A stretch of DNA of 64,000 nt from Oenanthe sinensis (GCA_028671895.1 CM053813.1:42193501-42257500); one strand, 5' to 3'; numbered from the stretch's first letter, positions 35,801-48,740 are shown. The notes: generated by a model not told the origin, from the letters alone. Translations and numbers: made by a program.

Positions 35801-36785
35801 TTTATACGGTGGCACATCATCGGAATGTGAGCTTAAGCTGCAGAGGAGATTCTCCAATTTCACGGTACATTTTTTGCTTATTATTTTGATTTTTTGATAT
35901 TTTCTTATCATGCTTTAAATTCGAATAGTGATAAGAAAGCATGCTACTATGTCACTCCATATTGTAGATTCGTTTTGGGAGTATTAAATCCAACTTGACT
36001 AGGATCTCAATCGATCTTTAGATGTCTGCTGTCTAGAAGAATTTTTTTTTGTCAATAATTAAATAAGCTCTAAAACTCACCTTGTCGTATGACATGGGCT
36101 GCTGGCTGGGCCCCGAGTTTTCTTTTTCAGATCTAGTTTATAACTTATATTAACATCTTGATGTTGTATTTATTATTATTAATCGTGAGTAGAGGTGTAA
36201 ATAGGAACGATCTCGTTGTAATATATGCAGGAGGTATATAATTCTAATGATTTAGCAGTTTTTCTTGGAAAAAGTACTTAATATTTTTGGTTCTAAAATT
36301 TCACTTTTGATTGACTGATGGAATACTTACTTTTACTATTAATTTGACTAAGTATGTTTGGGAGCAAACGGGATTTGATATCCTTCAGCGAAAAACACGA
36401 ATCAGCCTTCACTACAATTTACAAAAGCCGCAGAGAAAAATTCGCCATGCCTTCTCGTATGAATGGAGACTGTGAGTATTTCCTTGTCACTACCATTGCT
36501 GATATTTTATTTCACAGACTGTTAATAGCAAAGACCAATATAATCGGATTTTGAAAACCATTAAAATCTTATTTTTCATGTGTTAGCTGGTCATTACCCG
36601 AGATTAGAGACTGTTTGGAAGAAGCCGGTTTTAAGTTTGTCCATTTTTGGATCCGCCAGATGCCAGACAGTGAAAACATAAGAAGAATTGAAGGATTCGG
36701 TGATAGTCAAGATGTAAAATATGAAGAGGTAACAAGTTTTCAGCAGCAAGATTCATGGAATGCATATATTGTAGGTGTTGCCTAG
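32881..36785 (+). CDS. SAM-dependent methyltransferase-like protein, five exons
   Basis: Exons are 32881..33108, 33609..33715, 35369..35864, 36353..36471 and 36587..36785; phases are consistent and give 382 residues. The N-terminus (1-70) is charged and low-complexity. A class I Rossmann methyltransferase fold is suggested by motif I LQEDFCGTALLS (about 101-112), an acidic motif II AVGLDFDVEALNWC (Asp128), an FNYSCCCLHSRQEL segment and the strand KKGGIFVMDLYGG. The C-terminal part (WSLPEIRDCLEEAGF, HFWIRQMP) looks like the conserved end of a plant methyltransferase-superfamily protein. Substrate and partners are unknown. A less conserved insert around residues 160-210 is acidic and Ser/Thr-rich. 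A shorter start is possible, but 32881 follows a purine-rich leader and is the first ATG of the frame. The gene is divergent from HDA9 and about 1.4 kb away. Confidence 0.85.
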
Positions 36786-37562
36786 TAAGATGTTGCTTAA
36801 GCTGTTGCACTGTGTGATCTTACACATACAATGAAGAAGTAAACTTTCATGGAGTAACTTGTTAATCAAAATCTTAATCTGTGGCTAAGAACTTCATCTC
36901 TTTATTATGTTTTATTTTCACTTAATCATTAATGTACGATTGTGGTCTCGTAGTCATTAGCTTATCAATAACCCGAAGAAATAAACCTGAATTAGATTTT
37001 CGCTTTCAGTAAGAAAATGTGATGATGAAAATGGAAGAAGATCCGTCGGGTTCAGAAACCAATGTAAGATTAAAAAAAATACCCACATATATTTATATAT
37101 TTGTGTATATATGTAGGGCTAGACTCAAACTATAATTAGTTCTGTGAGAAATTATTATTTTATAGTTTTATAACATGTATTCTGAAAATATTTTTATAAC
37201 ATATTTTGAATTTTTTTTCAAATATATAATTTATTCTCATAATTATGTTTTTATTTGGAGAACACATGGGTTTTTATGGAGGATGTGATATAGTTTATTT
37301 TATTAAATTTTCATGAAAAATGTGATATTTTACAAGTGGAGGACTAATATATTCAGAATGTGTTCTCCAAACATTTTTCAGTCATTTTTTTTTCAAATAC
37401 ATAAAATTTTATTTACGGGACACATATTTTAAGTAATTGTCCATCACACATATACAATTATATTTTCTTTTTTAATTGAGTACGTTTAAATGCACCGACT
37501 CTATGAAACGGAACTTAAAATTCAGACCATAAATGTGTTTTACATGAGGCAGGCGTGAATGT

Positions 37563-37822
37563 TATTCCCTCCGTCTCTTATTATTTTTCCTGTTAATCAT
37601 GTGCGCGTTTGCCAACACACATTTTTGATCGTTAATATCTTTAATTTCGTATTAATATTAAATATAAAAATTTTACTGTATTAAAGTACTCACAAATACG
37701 AATCAAACAAAAGCACTCATGACTATATTTTATCTTATAAATTATGTGTAAATTAGTAGTCAATCGCTTACAATGAACAGCGTAAAAAGTATAAATATGA
37801 AAAGTTTTCGGAGACGGAGTAA
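37563..37822. mobile_element. Stowaway MITE
   Basis: The left end TATTCCCTCCGTCTCTTATT and the right end (reverse complement TTACTCCGTCTCCGAAAAC) carry the Stowaway CTCCGTC signature with TA at the borders. The ~260-bp body is AT-rich and lacks coding sequence. Confidence 0.8.
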
Positions 37823-39139
37823 CAATTACAGCAATGGCTCTACAATTTTGAAAAATGTCACACTAGATCATCTTCATTCCGTCCCAGCACTCTTATGATG
37901 ATTTTGAGGTTAATTCATTATCTATATGGTCAAAACTTTGACCACAATATTTGTATATACTTCTATATTCTCAAGTCTAATCATAAGATAGCTAGCTTTG
38001 ATTTTGATGAACATACCCTACACTAAGACAGCTCTATATATATTACTGTATATACTATACCCAAGTCCCAACTTCTATAGATTCGCTTATACCCCTTTCT
38101 TTGTTTTTGCTCGGTGTATATTTATTATTTGTGAGACGTACGATTATGCATGTATTTAATATTTTATCATAGTATTATAAGTTTATAACTAGTTATGTTA
38201 AAATTTCGCATTTGTAAAAAATATATTTATATTGTATATAAATTTTAGTAATTAATCATTATGTGTATTAGTTCATAAAATTAACCAATTATTATATTTA
38301 TAATGTATTTTAATGTGTATTCGATCAAAAACTTATTCAAGGTCTTTGCTCGACGGACATAATAACACATCATGCTAAAAACGTTATAGTTACTAAACTA
38401 TCATTATCTCTTTGCTATATATGCTGATCCATTATTATTTTAAAGAAATATAATATTTAGTAATGAGTTATCCTTGTAAGACTACTAGCACACACACTAA
38501 AACTAGTGAATTATTTAGAATTAGGGGATGGTAATTTTGCACTAAGCTAATTTAGATTACAATGACTGTCTTTTGATACTATTTTATTGGGATTTGTTAT
38601 TTTATTAGGATAATGATGCTAGTTTAGAAAATTTGATAATGATACTATTTTATTAGGATTTGTTATTTGTATTTATAAGAAAAATGTACATCTTTTTTTT
38701 CCTGAAAATATCTTGACTACTTAATCATTTATATCTAGCTATATGCAATAGAAATCAACTATCTGCATCTTACCCTAATTAAAATTAATATTTACTTTAT
38801 CTTTAAATAGGTATTAAAGTACTTCTTAATTAAATTCTTATTAATTCTCTCTTCAAATAGTTAATAATTTTCTCAAATGTATTTAATTTCTAGAAAAATA
38901 ACCAATCACAAAATCTGAAATAAATAAATTTAAATACACAAATTAAAAAGATAAATTAATCTATAATAATTAACTTGAAATATTATCAAAATTTTAAAAT
39001 ACATGTATTGTGCTGCAACTTATTAAAAAAATTATTTTTTATTTTTATGTGTTAGTATAACATGCATAGACTAGATTGGAATATATGTGATCGAATCGAA
39101 TGAACTCAGTTAGTTTTTTACTCCTCAGTTCCACCCAAT

Positions 39140-39316
39140 TGTTAACGTTTCGGAGAGAATGTCAGTATAGTTTCATAACTTATTTTTTTAAAAAAATTTC
39201 TGAATAAAAATTTAATGTTTAAATTTTTATTCAGATTTAAAAAAAAATAAATAAGTTATGGAACTATTATTTATATGTATCTTTGCGTGCGAGACCTTGT
39301 TTCCGAAACGTTAACA
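39140..39316. mobile_element. Foldback MITE with a strong central hairpin
   Basis: Terminal inverted repeats TGTTAACGTTTCGGA occur at both ends. Inner inverted repeats around CATAACTTATTTTTTT follow, and a near-perfect central palindrome CTGAATAAAAATTTAA / TTAAATTTTTATTCAG lies near 39200-39236. Nearly the whole 177 bp can fold on itself. Confidence 0.75.
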
Positions 39317-40496
39317 GGTGAGAGGATAATACTGTTTATAGAAAAGAACCGTTGAAATAAGCGAATCAATACATGCGCAAAGCAAAAGCAACTGTAGACT
39401 CATGGAAACATGAGTGATAACAAGATAAAAGCTTTTGTTAAATTTTCAGTTTTTCATGTTTAATTAAACTAAAGTGATTTCTTTCTTCCTTCTGGTGAAA
39501 AAATTAAAGTGATTCATGCACTTCTTATCGACACCAATTGAAAACAATTTTTTTAAAGTTAATATAATTTTGTATACTTTTGTTCGTCTCCTTTTCTTTT
39601 ATAGGTACAGTGACCACTAAAATAAGATCACACGGAAAAAGTCATATTATTTTAAATGTCTTTTCATACATTTCTGTTAAACTCCACAAAGTACTGCCCT
39701 AATCAACTCAAAGTGTTTAAAACAATTTGTTGAATTATGTTCTTATTAATTAAATCTAATTTAGTTCAAATCTGAAAAATCCATATAAAATTGTAAAATT
39801 TGATAAATAGAAAGACTGAGCAAACAATATACAAATCATTGACTAAATTTTCTACAGGGAAAATATATAGGCACCTGTCGAGCAAGTTAGAGATATAAAA
39901 GTAAAAAAACATTGAACATGTCATATATTTTGATCTTGGAACATGTAATATGTAATTATTTTGTAGGTCACTAGGTCTACATGTACGGTACAAATTCAAA
40001 CTAAATGTCAAAAAATACGCACAGAATCTCTCTTGATCGCACACAGTGATAGGTGTGGTCTATGTATGTGAGTAGATAATTCCTTAATAACTACACCAAC
40101 TTAAATAGTAACCGTTGTGTATTATAATTATATACAGAATATTAATCTCACATATATATTTATATTTTGCTTTAATTACATTAATAATTTATGCGATTGC
40201 TGTTCTTGGATTCTTTTTTGCCTTTGCACAGTAAAACACAATTGTTTGTAATTTGTATGTCTTTTCTCTAACTCCACCATTAAACTTGTTCTTTCTTTTT
40301 ATTTTTTTAATTACCATTAAATTACTTTAAACCCTATTTATATGTGTACATGCTTGTGAGGGAATGTGTTTGTATGAGAGAGAAGAGAGACTTGGAAAAA
40401 GCAAAGATCGAAATTGCCAAAAACACAAATCAAATCAACATATAGTGCAAGCAATTCCCACATAAAAGTCCTCACACAAACCATATATCTAGCTCA

Positions 40497-40500
<4 letters not shown>

Positions 40501-40532
<32 letters not shown>
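40501..40532. repeat. (TA)n microsatellite in the WIP leader
   Basis: About 16 TA repeats lie about 65 bases before the WIP start codon, probably in the promoter or 5' leader. Confidence 0.9.
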
Positions 40533-40534
<2 letters not shown>

Positions 40535-40595
40535 GGAGAGCTTCCAAGTTCTCCTAAAATGTTTAGGCAATCTCTAGAACTAAATATATAGTACC

Positions 40596-42503
40596 ATGAA
40601 CACAAACAAGAAGTTGTGTTTTAGTGGTTCAAACTTCATTCAATGGCTCAAACCAACATCACCTTCTCCATCACCTTCATCTTCTTCATTCTCCATTCTA
40701 ACCCAACAAGTAAATGTTGATTATAACTTTTCAAACACCATGAGTTTCTTGAAATTTCCACTCTATAATCAACAGTTCCATCATCAAGAAAAAGAAGATG
40801 ATGGAGCTATAAGATGTTTGCCTCTTCTAAACAAACTGATTGATCATCAAATAAAGCCTTTGAAGGAAGAGAGCCATGAAGAGCTTAGAGATAAACAAGA
40901 GAAAGTAACTGTTTCTCTTCACATAGGGTTGCCAAATAACTCATCATCAGCCATGGTTAAGAGTTTGGAGTGTTGTAAGGAAGAAAAAGGAGGAGGAGAT
41001 GATGATATTGATGAAGAAGATGAGTCCATCAAAAGGAGTAGTTTTATACATGGATGTAACTTTAATGCTAAGAGTAGATTTTGGATCCCAACACCAGCAC
41101 AGATACTTGTTGGACCTATGCAGTTTGTTTGTTCTATATGCAACAAGGCCTTCAATAGGTACAATAATATGCAGGTAATTAGTAGATTAATAGTATCTTT
41201 CCACACACACATTGACATAGCCATAGCCATTTCTCTTTTCATATATGTGTATGTGTGTGTCCCTGTCCTATATAGTGGCTATATATATATATATATGATT
41301 AAAGTGAAGAAATCATTTTATCACCTTTTGATTTATTACAAATCCATTAGCCAATACTTTCTTCTTTTCATTCTTAGTGTGTTTCTTATGATTACTGTTA
41401 TATATAACATTGATCTTCCACCTGATACTAAAGGTAAGATGCATAGGTCTACCTTTACTTTTTAGTTTATTCTGAATCCTCCTAATTTGTTTACTTGGCC
41501 ATGCATAGTGAAATTCATAGCAGTACTTGTTATTACATATTTACTTTCATATGGTAATTTAAAGGAAATAGATGGGATATATATATAAAACTAAGACCAA
41601 CAATTGTAAAAAAAAAATTACAAGAAAAAGATTAGTGCAATTTTTGATAAGAAAAATCACATTCATTCATAAACTGGGGAGCACTAATCGAAGGGAAATA
41701 ATTACAAAAATTATAAAATAATAACTTCTATTCAATTAATTCTCATAATATTTCATTCTTTGAGAGCCCAGAGGTCAATGTTCATTCTACTAGCTAGTAT
41801 ATGGTATGAAAGTAAGTGATCATTGCTTTCTTCCACTATTTCTTATATATGCAAACTCTATCATGATCTTATATATTTTCTTATTTTTATTCCATTCTCA
41901 TTCTATTACATCCCCACAATTATATTTACTTTCGCAGTGGATCTGTTAATAATCACAGACTCACAGTACTGCCGCCAACAGTTTATTTCCGTTCCTAGTT
42001 AAGTAATGATAGTTACAACGCACAGATTGAGACATGCATGAAATAAATTATATACGGAACATATCAGTATTTATTTTACTTGGTAATTATTTCATTTTTA
42101 TTAAATTTAGGACAATTTTCACGAGGTATACCTTAAGGCCTGCAGAGAAACAAGTGCTGTAATTAGAGTATATTAATTAAAGTTTCAAATTACACTCAGT
42201 TGATCTTCTTCTATATTATGTCATATTTGTTTCATATTTTCATATCTATTTTAATTTAGCAGTTTATATACTCGCATTTATAGCTACACAAATTTTATTA
42301 CGATAAGGAAAAATATATATCACAACGATAATAGTCAAAAAGCTGAGCTTGTATATATGAAACCATTATCCTAATACTCTGAATTTTAATATTTGGATTT
42401 TAAGAAAATTGGTTTAATTGAATACATCAATACGGGTGCAAGAACTTATTATATATATGATGAAGGCCATAAATTTCCCGGCCAGTACTATATATATATA
42501 TAC

Positions 42504-42534
<31 letters not shown>

Positions 42535-43354
42535 CAGAATAAGGTTCTAGAGAGATCCTCCTTAGCGAGAGAACCAGAAACCTTAATCGTGACCGTAGAT
42601 TCTTTTAATCATGACCGTAGATTCTTTTAAAGTAAGATTGTCTTAATTTTTAAACGAAGATTCTGTTAGATTGTGACTAGATCAACGGTGGATATATAGG
42701 GTCTGTGGTTCTCTCGCCAAGGAGGGTTCTCCCTTGAACCTCTCCCTATATATACATACATATATATATATATATAACATGGTACTCTTGACCTAAATCA
42801 AACCCAAAAAAACAGGACAAGTGTCATTTTGGGACCCCTAGCATTGCTTGCTAGAAGTTTTAGTTTGTTCATTTTTGGTATTGCATCAAAATGTCATGAA
42901 TTTTATTTTTGATCAACTACAGATGCATATGTGGGGACATGGATCCGAATACCGAAAAGGAGCTGAATCACTGAAAGGAACACAACCAGCAGCAATGCTC
43001 AGGCTACCATGCTATTGTTGTGCTCCCGGGTGCAAGAACAACATTAACCATCCAAGAGCCAAACCTTTGAAGGATTTCAGAACTCTACAGACTCACTACA
43101 AGAGAAAGCATGGTTCAAAACCATTCGCATGCAGAAAATGCGGCAAAGCATTTGCTGTCAAAGGAGATTGGAGAACTCATGAAAAGAACTGTGGCAAGCT
43201 TTGGTATTGTACTTGTGGTTCTGATTTCAAGCACAAGAGATCACTCAAAGATCACATTAGGTCTTTCGGAAAAGGCCATAATCCTCACCCTTCTCTTGAA
43301 GGTTTTGAAGATGAAAAGGAATGCATCACAGGATCCGAAGATGAGACTAATTGA
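40596..43354 (+). CDS. WIP-domain C2H2 zinc-finger transcription factor, two exons
   Basis: Exons are 40596..41174 and 42923..43354, joined in phase 0 across a 1748-bp intron, giving 336 residues. The N-terminus is Ser-rich and carries the conserved VSLHIGLP box (about 106-113) and an acidic stretch (135-143). The WIP signature lies in FWIPTPAQILVGP (from 162). Fingers follow: FVCSICNKAFNRYNNMQMHMWGH (shown across the splice as FVCSICNKAF then MHMWGH), a CCAPGC..H..H finger ending THYKRKHG, ACRKCGKAF..GDWRTHEKNC, and YCTCGSDFKHKRSLKDHIRS. Intron placement after NNMQ is typical for the family. WIP proteins are nuclear regulators of seed-coat, transmitting-tract and vascular patterning. FWIPTPAQILVGP is closer to the WIP2/NTT, WIP4 and WIP5 group than to TT1; the exact orthologue cannot be set here. 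All finger Cys/His residues are present. Confidence 0.95.
42489..42534. repeat. (TA)n tract in the WIP intron
   Basis: TATATA runs with occasional CATA breaks. They form the left flank of the intronic inverted-repeat element, and a second TA tract lies on its right side at about 42747-42776. Confidence 0.85.
42535..42749. mobile_element. Inverted-repeat MITE inserted in a TA tract of the WIP intron
   Basis: The left end AGGTTCTAGAGAGATCCTCC and the right end (reverse complement AGGTTCAAGGGAGAACCCTC) both continue into CTTRGCGAGAGAACCA, giving inverted repeats of about 35-40 bp. The core has a tandem ATCRTGACCGTAGATTCTTTT. Both flanks are TA repeats, so the target duplication cannot be read. 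Confidence 0.75.
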
Positions 43355-45927
43355 TCAACTAATGATCAATTATTCGTTTATAATTCTCCCCTGCAATTTC
43401 GTGTCAAAATTTAGTTCATCCGAGCTTGTGCTCTGGAACAAACAATTCTCGAGCATTCTGTAGAAGAAAGCATTAATTATAGAGGGAGAGGTTTGCTCTG
43501 GAGCATTTGCTATAAGAGGTGAGCTCGATCTTACTTTCTATTTAATTTCCTAAGACACTTTCTGTACCAAGTACTATTCATAATAAGGTTATATTACCTT
43601 GAGGTCATGAAGCAGATAAATTTTCTTCGATCTTATGTAATATTTGCGCGGGAGAAAATTTCTCAGCTTCATAGCTAATTGGTAACCAGTACGTAAAATG
43701 GTTGTTTGTTTTTGTTTGATTAGTAATTAGTTAATTTCTTTGCCGTTAATAGTATTTTCAGTAGATATATAATTTTATTTTTTTTGTAGAATGCATTTAT
43801 AACTAGCTAGTTGTGCACACTTGTACTAAACATTCTAGATCATCATTATAATTAAATTGTATATATATACTCGAAGAACCAATCAAACTAGTCCAATCAC
43901 CACCTAAAAGGCAAAAGCTAGCTAGACAAAAAATCTAACTAATAAAATAGTACTGATAAACAAAATTGAAATGACTAACATCGTACAAAATGCTATCTCT
44001 AGAACCATATATATTTCAAGAGCAACCTTTAAGACAAAAAACTAAAAGCTCATAATTTGGCCATGTCTTTGACTTTTGATAACATATTTATACTATTAAA
44101 CCTTTTAGAAATTTTATTGTAATTATTATTTCATCAACTATCTAAACTAAAAATTATATACTACATGCATATATATAGGATTTCTTGAATTTATTATAAA
44201 TTTTCCGCTGACTACAATAGTGGACGACAGTCAATGACTTGATTCTATAACCGATTTTCAAAAACTTCTCATTTCTATATTGATCGACAATGTTATCTCA
44301 GTCTACCACTATATATACTTCATATATATTATATAAATATAAATAAATATAGAGGTATATAAGATATTAGACATTAATGCAACCATAATTTTAACTCTAC
44401 AAATTTAACATATGACCTACAGTTACCTGTATACAATAATAGTTTAATTAAAATTATATTTATAACTTTCAAAGTAGTTGAAATTTACACGGAAGTTGAA
44501 AGATTGACCAAAATTATGATTCCAGTCCTTGTCAAATTGAAAACCTAAGGTAACTAAAGGGAGTGTGAAAGAGAGTTAACATGATTACAATCTTTAACTA
44601 GGTTTCCATACAAAAAATGAGTAAAGAAACATAAAATAGAGAGAGGTTTGAAATTTTTATTTTCTTTATAAGTAGGCTTGACCATTTAAAAAGCTGTTAC
44701 AGAAAAATTGTAAAGGTTTCTTTCGAAGTTAAAGAGTCAAAAAGAGGCTGGACCTTACCACTTTGAGTTGTCTGAAAGAGAACCGACAAATTTATATATT
44801 TTTTTCAATGCCAAACAAAGCACTAACTGCTTTAGCAACAAGACTTGGGGTTGGTATATGAGCTACTTCTAGAGTTCCAGTCTTTAACCGGCTCCCAATA
44901 TCTACTTACTTTTACTTTCGTGTGAATTTTTCATGCTGCAACCATTGCATATGTTGAAATCGATCTGTTTTAAAAATCACTCAATATTAGTAACACAAAT
45001 TTGGAGAGGTGTATTGATAGGTTCGAGATGGTCCAAATGAATAGGATGATACTTTTGGTAACTAATGGCAGCAAATGTCAAAGATTGCAGCTTAATTATA
45101 AAGGCTTCTTTAATTTCTATTGATAAATAGTCATCTTTTAGTATGAGTCGTATAAATCTATATTCTTGCATGTTAGGTGTTATGATTATAAATCTGTATG
45201 CTGCGCAGTGCGCGCTACAGTGTTGTAATTGTTGGTTGTATGGTTCCTGTTTAAAGCTTATCTAATATATTAAAAAAAACATAGCAGTAAACAAGTACTC
45301 CCTCGGCCCTCGCTCGCGTCCTTTTAATAGTTTTTTTTTGTCCAACACCTGTTCAATACTATAATTTAATAAACAATATTATAGTATCCTTTGATCGTTT
45401 CATTTATCATTTTCTTTTGCTAAATATAATTAAGAATCGGAAGAATTATGAAAATTGAATACATTAGTAGGCTTGAAATTTCAGAGATAGACATAGTATT
45501 AAACTAGCTAAATCGATCAAACATATAGCCAGAGACCATATTTCAATCATGAATGAGAGAGTTCATGGAGGATAAAAAATACGTGAATCTTAAATTTACT
45601 TATAAAAAATTAAAGAAGCTATTTCAAAAAAGAGTCATAGCTTAAAATAAATTAAAGAAAACATAAGGAAATAAATAATTTTATTTCATAATATACCATA
45701 AACAATTATATTTTATATATAATTAATGTAAGAGATACTGTGATTTGGATTTGATTGTCAAGCATAATTGTACGTCTCTTATATTTTATTAATAAGTGCA
45801 CAGTTTAAAGTTAGGTTCTTCGTAAAAATTAAATAAATATTAAATTTATGAAATATTATATAAAACTAAAATGTATTATAAATTAAAATATATAACTAAT
45901 ATATTAATAAAAATCATATAAAAACGT
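43355..45927. other. Intergenic region downstream of the WIP gene
   Basis: AT-rich, with no gene or complete repeat I can support. ACTCCCTCGGCCCTCGC near 45297 resembles a lone Stowaway end without its partner. Confidence 0.5.
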
Positions 45928-45933
45928 CTTGAT

Positions 45934-46566
45934 TAGGACAGTAAATGAGCCGATACGCTCATGCGTTGTTCGGCTGGAAAAAAGCTTGATTTGCGTTCGG
46001 TTTGTAAATGAGTCGAACGTGAACACAATTTTTAAGTTTGGTTCATAAATGAGCCGAACTTGAGAACAACATAATTTGGCTCGAAAGTTCCCGAACAAGT
46101 TTGATTATAATGTTCGTGAACATGTTCGAAAGAAATTTGTGAACATGCGTTCATAAATATTTACGATAAATAATAAATAATTGTGTATATTTTTGTTTAT
46201 AAATTAATTCATTAATTTATCTATTTTGCTTGGCATCAAATTTTTTAAAATTATTCGTAAATTTTTTATGAGAATGAGTCAGTAAATTAAGGTGTTCATG
46301 AACACAACTTTGTGAGCGATAATCATGAATTGTTCGTGAATAGTATTACATGATATGTGTCTGTGAGTGGTTTGTGAACATGTTTTCGTGAGTGTTTCGC
46401 GAACATGTGTTCGTGAGTGGTTCGCGAATTTGTTCATCAATACAAACGAGTCAAACTCAAATAAAATATTTGGCTCGATAAGAATTCGAGTTTGAGTTTA
46501 AATTTTTTTAAACGAGTTAAACATTAATAGTCTAAAATTTGGTCCGGTTCGCTCATTAACACCCGG
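45934..46566. mobile_element. hAT-like non-autonomous element
   Basis: The left end TAGGACAGTAAATGAGCCGA and the right end (reverse complement CCGGGTGTTAATGAGCGAAC) are imperfect inverted repeats. CTTGAT flanks both sides (45928-45933 and 46567-46572). The body is rich in GTTCGTGAACATGTTCG-type words, repeated and self-complementary. No transposase frame is present. Confidence 0.65.
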
Positions 46567-46572
46567 CTTGAT

Positions 46573-48290
46573 ATAACACAAATTATAAATGATATGATAA
46601 ATATAATAAAAATCTGAAAAAAAGACAAGAAATCTTAGTCATCAATTCCTTAACATTGGGTAAATTAAGTCCTCGTAAGTTTGTTAGGCTGCAACCTAAT
46701 ACAGTAACCTATGAACTTATGTAAGTTACACCATTTGGTTAGGTAAATTCACAATTAGACTAAGGAATTTAAAGTTCCATGGTTACTTCAAATTATTATA
46801 AAATACAGTACCGAGGCTAACCTAGATTACTATGAGTTACATAGTTGTTAAATATTTTATCTTTTACTAATTATATATAATAAATATCAAAAATATAAAA
46901 AATATACCAAAATCTAAATAAAAATTCTATTTATAAATTAAATGTTGTAATATATTTTTTGTCTTCATGTTTGTTAAAATATATAAATCTTTTTATATGT
47001 ATATATATGTTTGTATCTTAAACATTGATCGTTAAATAATTAAAAAATTAAATTGAATAAATTACATTTTTATATTAAAATGTTAAGTTATATATATATA
47101 TATATATATATTATTACTTTAACTTATTTATAATATTAAAACACTCTTTCTATCATATATATATATGCATATATTTATTTATGTGTGTGTATTATTTTTT
47201 ATTAATGATTTAAATATGTTATATAAATATATTTTATAAAATATATTTTTTAATTTTAATTATATTAATTTATTAAAGTATTACATATTTTACAATTGTA
47301 TTTTATTTATTTAAATAAATGATATTTGTTGTAATTAATGCATAAATAATTAAAAATATACTTTTAAATCAAACACATGTTTTTTATTTTCCGAGGAAGT
47401 ATATAAACTGTGTACACTGCAACCACAGAACTGGAGAAACAAACTAAGCCTAAATGTTAAATTATTAATCATCAAATATGCACATAAAATTGGTAAATGT
47501 CACAGAATGCTAAAACATCCTAAACCACCAAAAACTCCGTGCAGCAACACGTCACTATAATATTATTTTGATGGATAATTTTGTATACGACAAAAATGAT
47601 ATATAATTTTGTATTTATATTTATAATTTGAATATACATATACGAAAAGTAGAGGAAAGATTTAATATTGTTTTCTGGTTTTATTTCAGGTACATAACAT
47701 AACATGACACGAAATTAGTATACAAAATAAATAAATAAATAAATAAATATATATATATAATTTTATAATACCAATATCTTTATTTTTATATAATTAAAAT
47801 TTTATATTAAAAGTAAAAGATATTACAATTTTATAATTGAAATTATAATAGTAGAAGTATTTAAAACTCTATAAAAATTAATAATTTTAAAAATATAATA
47901 TTATTATAATATTTATTTTTATATTATTCATATAACATGAAAACATAACCCGAAATAACATAAATTCACGGGATATTTGATGTTGGGCACAACATTAATT
48001 CATTTTCATATTGTATTTAAATTTAAATTTTTAATACACAAAACACGAAAATAGACTATACGAAATACAAAAACATTGTCCGGCTTAAATATTATACTTG
48101 GATCATTTACGCTCTTCTAAATAAGGTAGAGTGATAAACTATGACAGGCCTTCTCAAGGTGAATAATAAATTTGAGTTTTGTAAAATGATCAAATAATTG
48201 TAATGGTAATTCAGTACATAAATTGGATTGAAATATCACGAAAATTAATAATATTATTTACTTTGAAGTTTAATTATAAATAGTTACTCG
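46573..48290. other. AT-rich intergenic DNA
   Basis: Very AT-rich with several TA runs (for example 47093-47111 and the AAAT repeat near 47728). I see no gene or defined element. Confidence 0.6.
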
Positions 48291-48591
48291 TATGGGCTGA
48301 AAATAATCGAAGAGATATAATCAATGTCGCATTAATTATACCGGTCCGTCAGAAAGACCCAATTAATAAGGCCCGAAAATTTAATTATTAAATAAATATG
48401 CAATTAATCAATGAACAAATTAATTAAGTTTATTAATAAAATTTCATGTTTGTTTGCTACGCAAAAGAGTAGCCTACAAATCAACTATTCCTATAAGGAA
48501 GAATCTAGAATCCGAGATTACTTTCTCTACAAGAATTATATTCCTACCTAAAATATGAGTTTCAAGCCCATATATAAAGGATGTTTACTTT

Positions 48592-48645
48592 TCCCACGTC
48601 GATGAGATGTGAAACAAGCTATGTTCTTTTTCCTATATATATAAA
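48592..48645 (+). promoter_or_regulatory. snRNA-type USE + TATA look-alike (module 1)
   Basis: TCCCACGTCG at 48592-48601 matches 9 of the 10 TCCCACATCG bases in the plant snRNA upstream sequence element (consensus RTCCCACATCG). It is followed, after exactly 32 bases, by TATATATATAAAA starting at 48634. That spacing is close to the reported spacing for RNA polymerase II-type plant snRNA promoters. No snRNA sequence is recognised downstream. It may instead be an LTR promoter that resembles a USE. Confidence 0.45.
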
Positions 48646-48689
48646 AAGACTCATAATCAATTTATATAGGGAGAAGGGACTTTAACTTA

Positions 48690-48740
48690 TCCCACATTAA
48701 TAAGATTTGAGTAACAAGTCCCTCGAACTACTATATATGC
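48690..48740 (+). promoter_or_regulatory. snRNA-type USE + TATA look-alike (module 2)
   Basis: TCCCACATTA at 48690-48699 is again followed after exactly 32 bases by TATATATG at 48732. The module is 98 bases downstream of module 1 and shares internal words (AAGAT.TGAG, AACAAG), so the two look like a duplicated promoter unit. It points toward the 63-bp repeat array. Confidence 0.45.

Larger units (their letters stand above)
36786..40595. other. Intergenic region with two small inverted-repeat elements
   Basis: No gene is supported; open frames here have no recognisable protein features. The interval holds a Stowaway-like MITE and a foldback element (listed separately), then AT-rich DNA leading to the WIP gene promoter and leader. 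Confidence 0.6.

Noticed and set aside
40919..41242. Minus-strand 107-codon frame
   Set aside because: Antisense shadow of WIP exon 1.
41175..41465. Read-through of WIP exon 1 to a stop at 41465
   Set aside because: The extension is hydrophobic and unlike WIP proteins; the GT at 41175 and the exon at 42923 give the family sequence.
43110..43463. Plus-strand frame overlapping WIP exon 2
   Set aside because: Out-of-frame reading of the zinc-finger exon.
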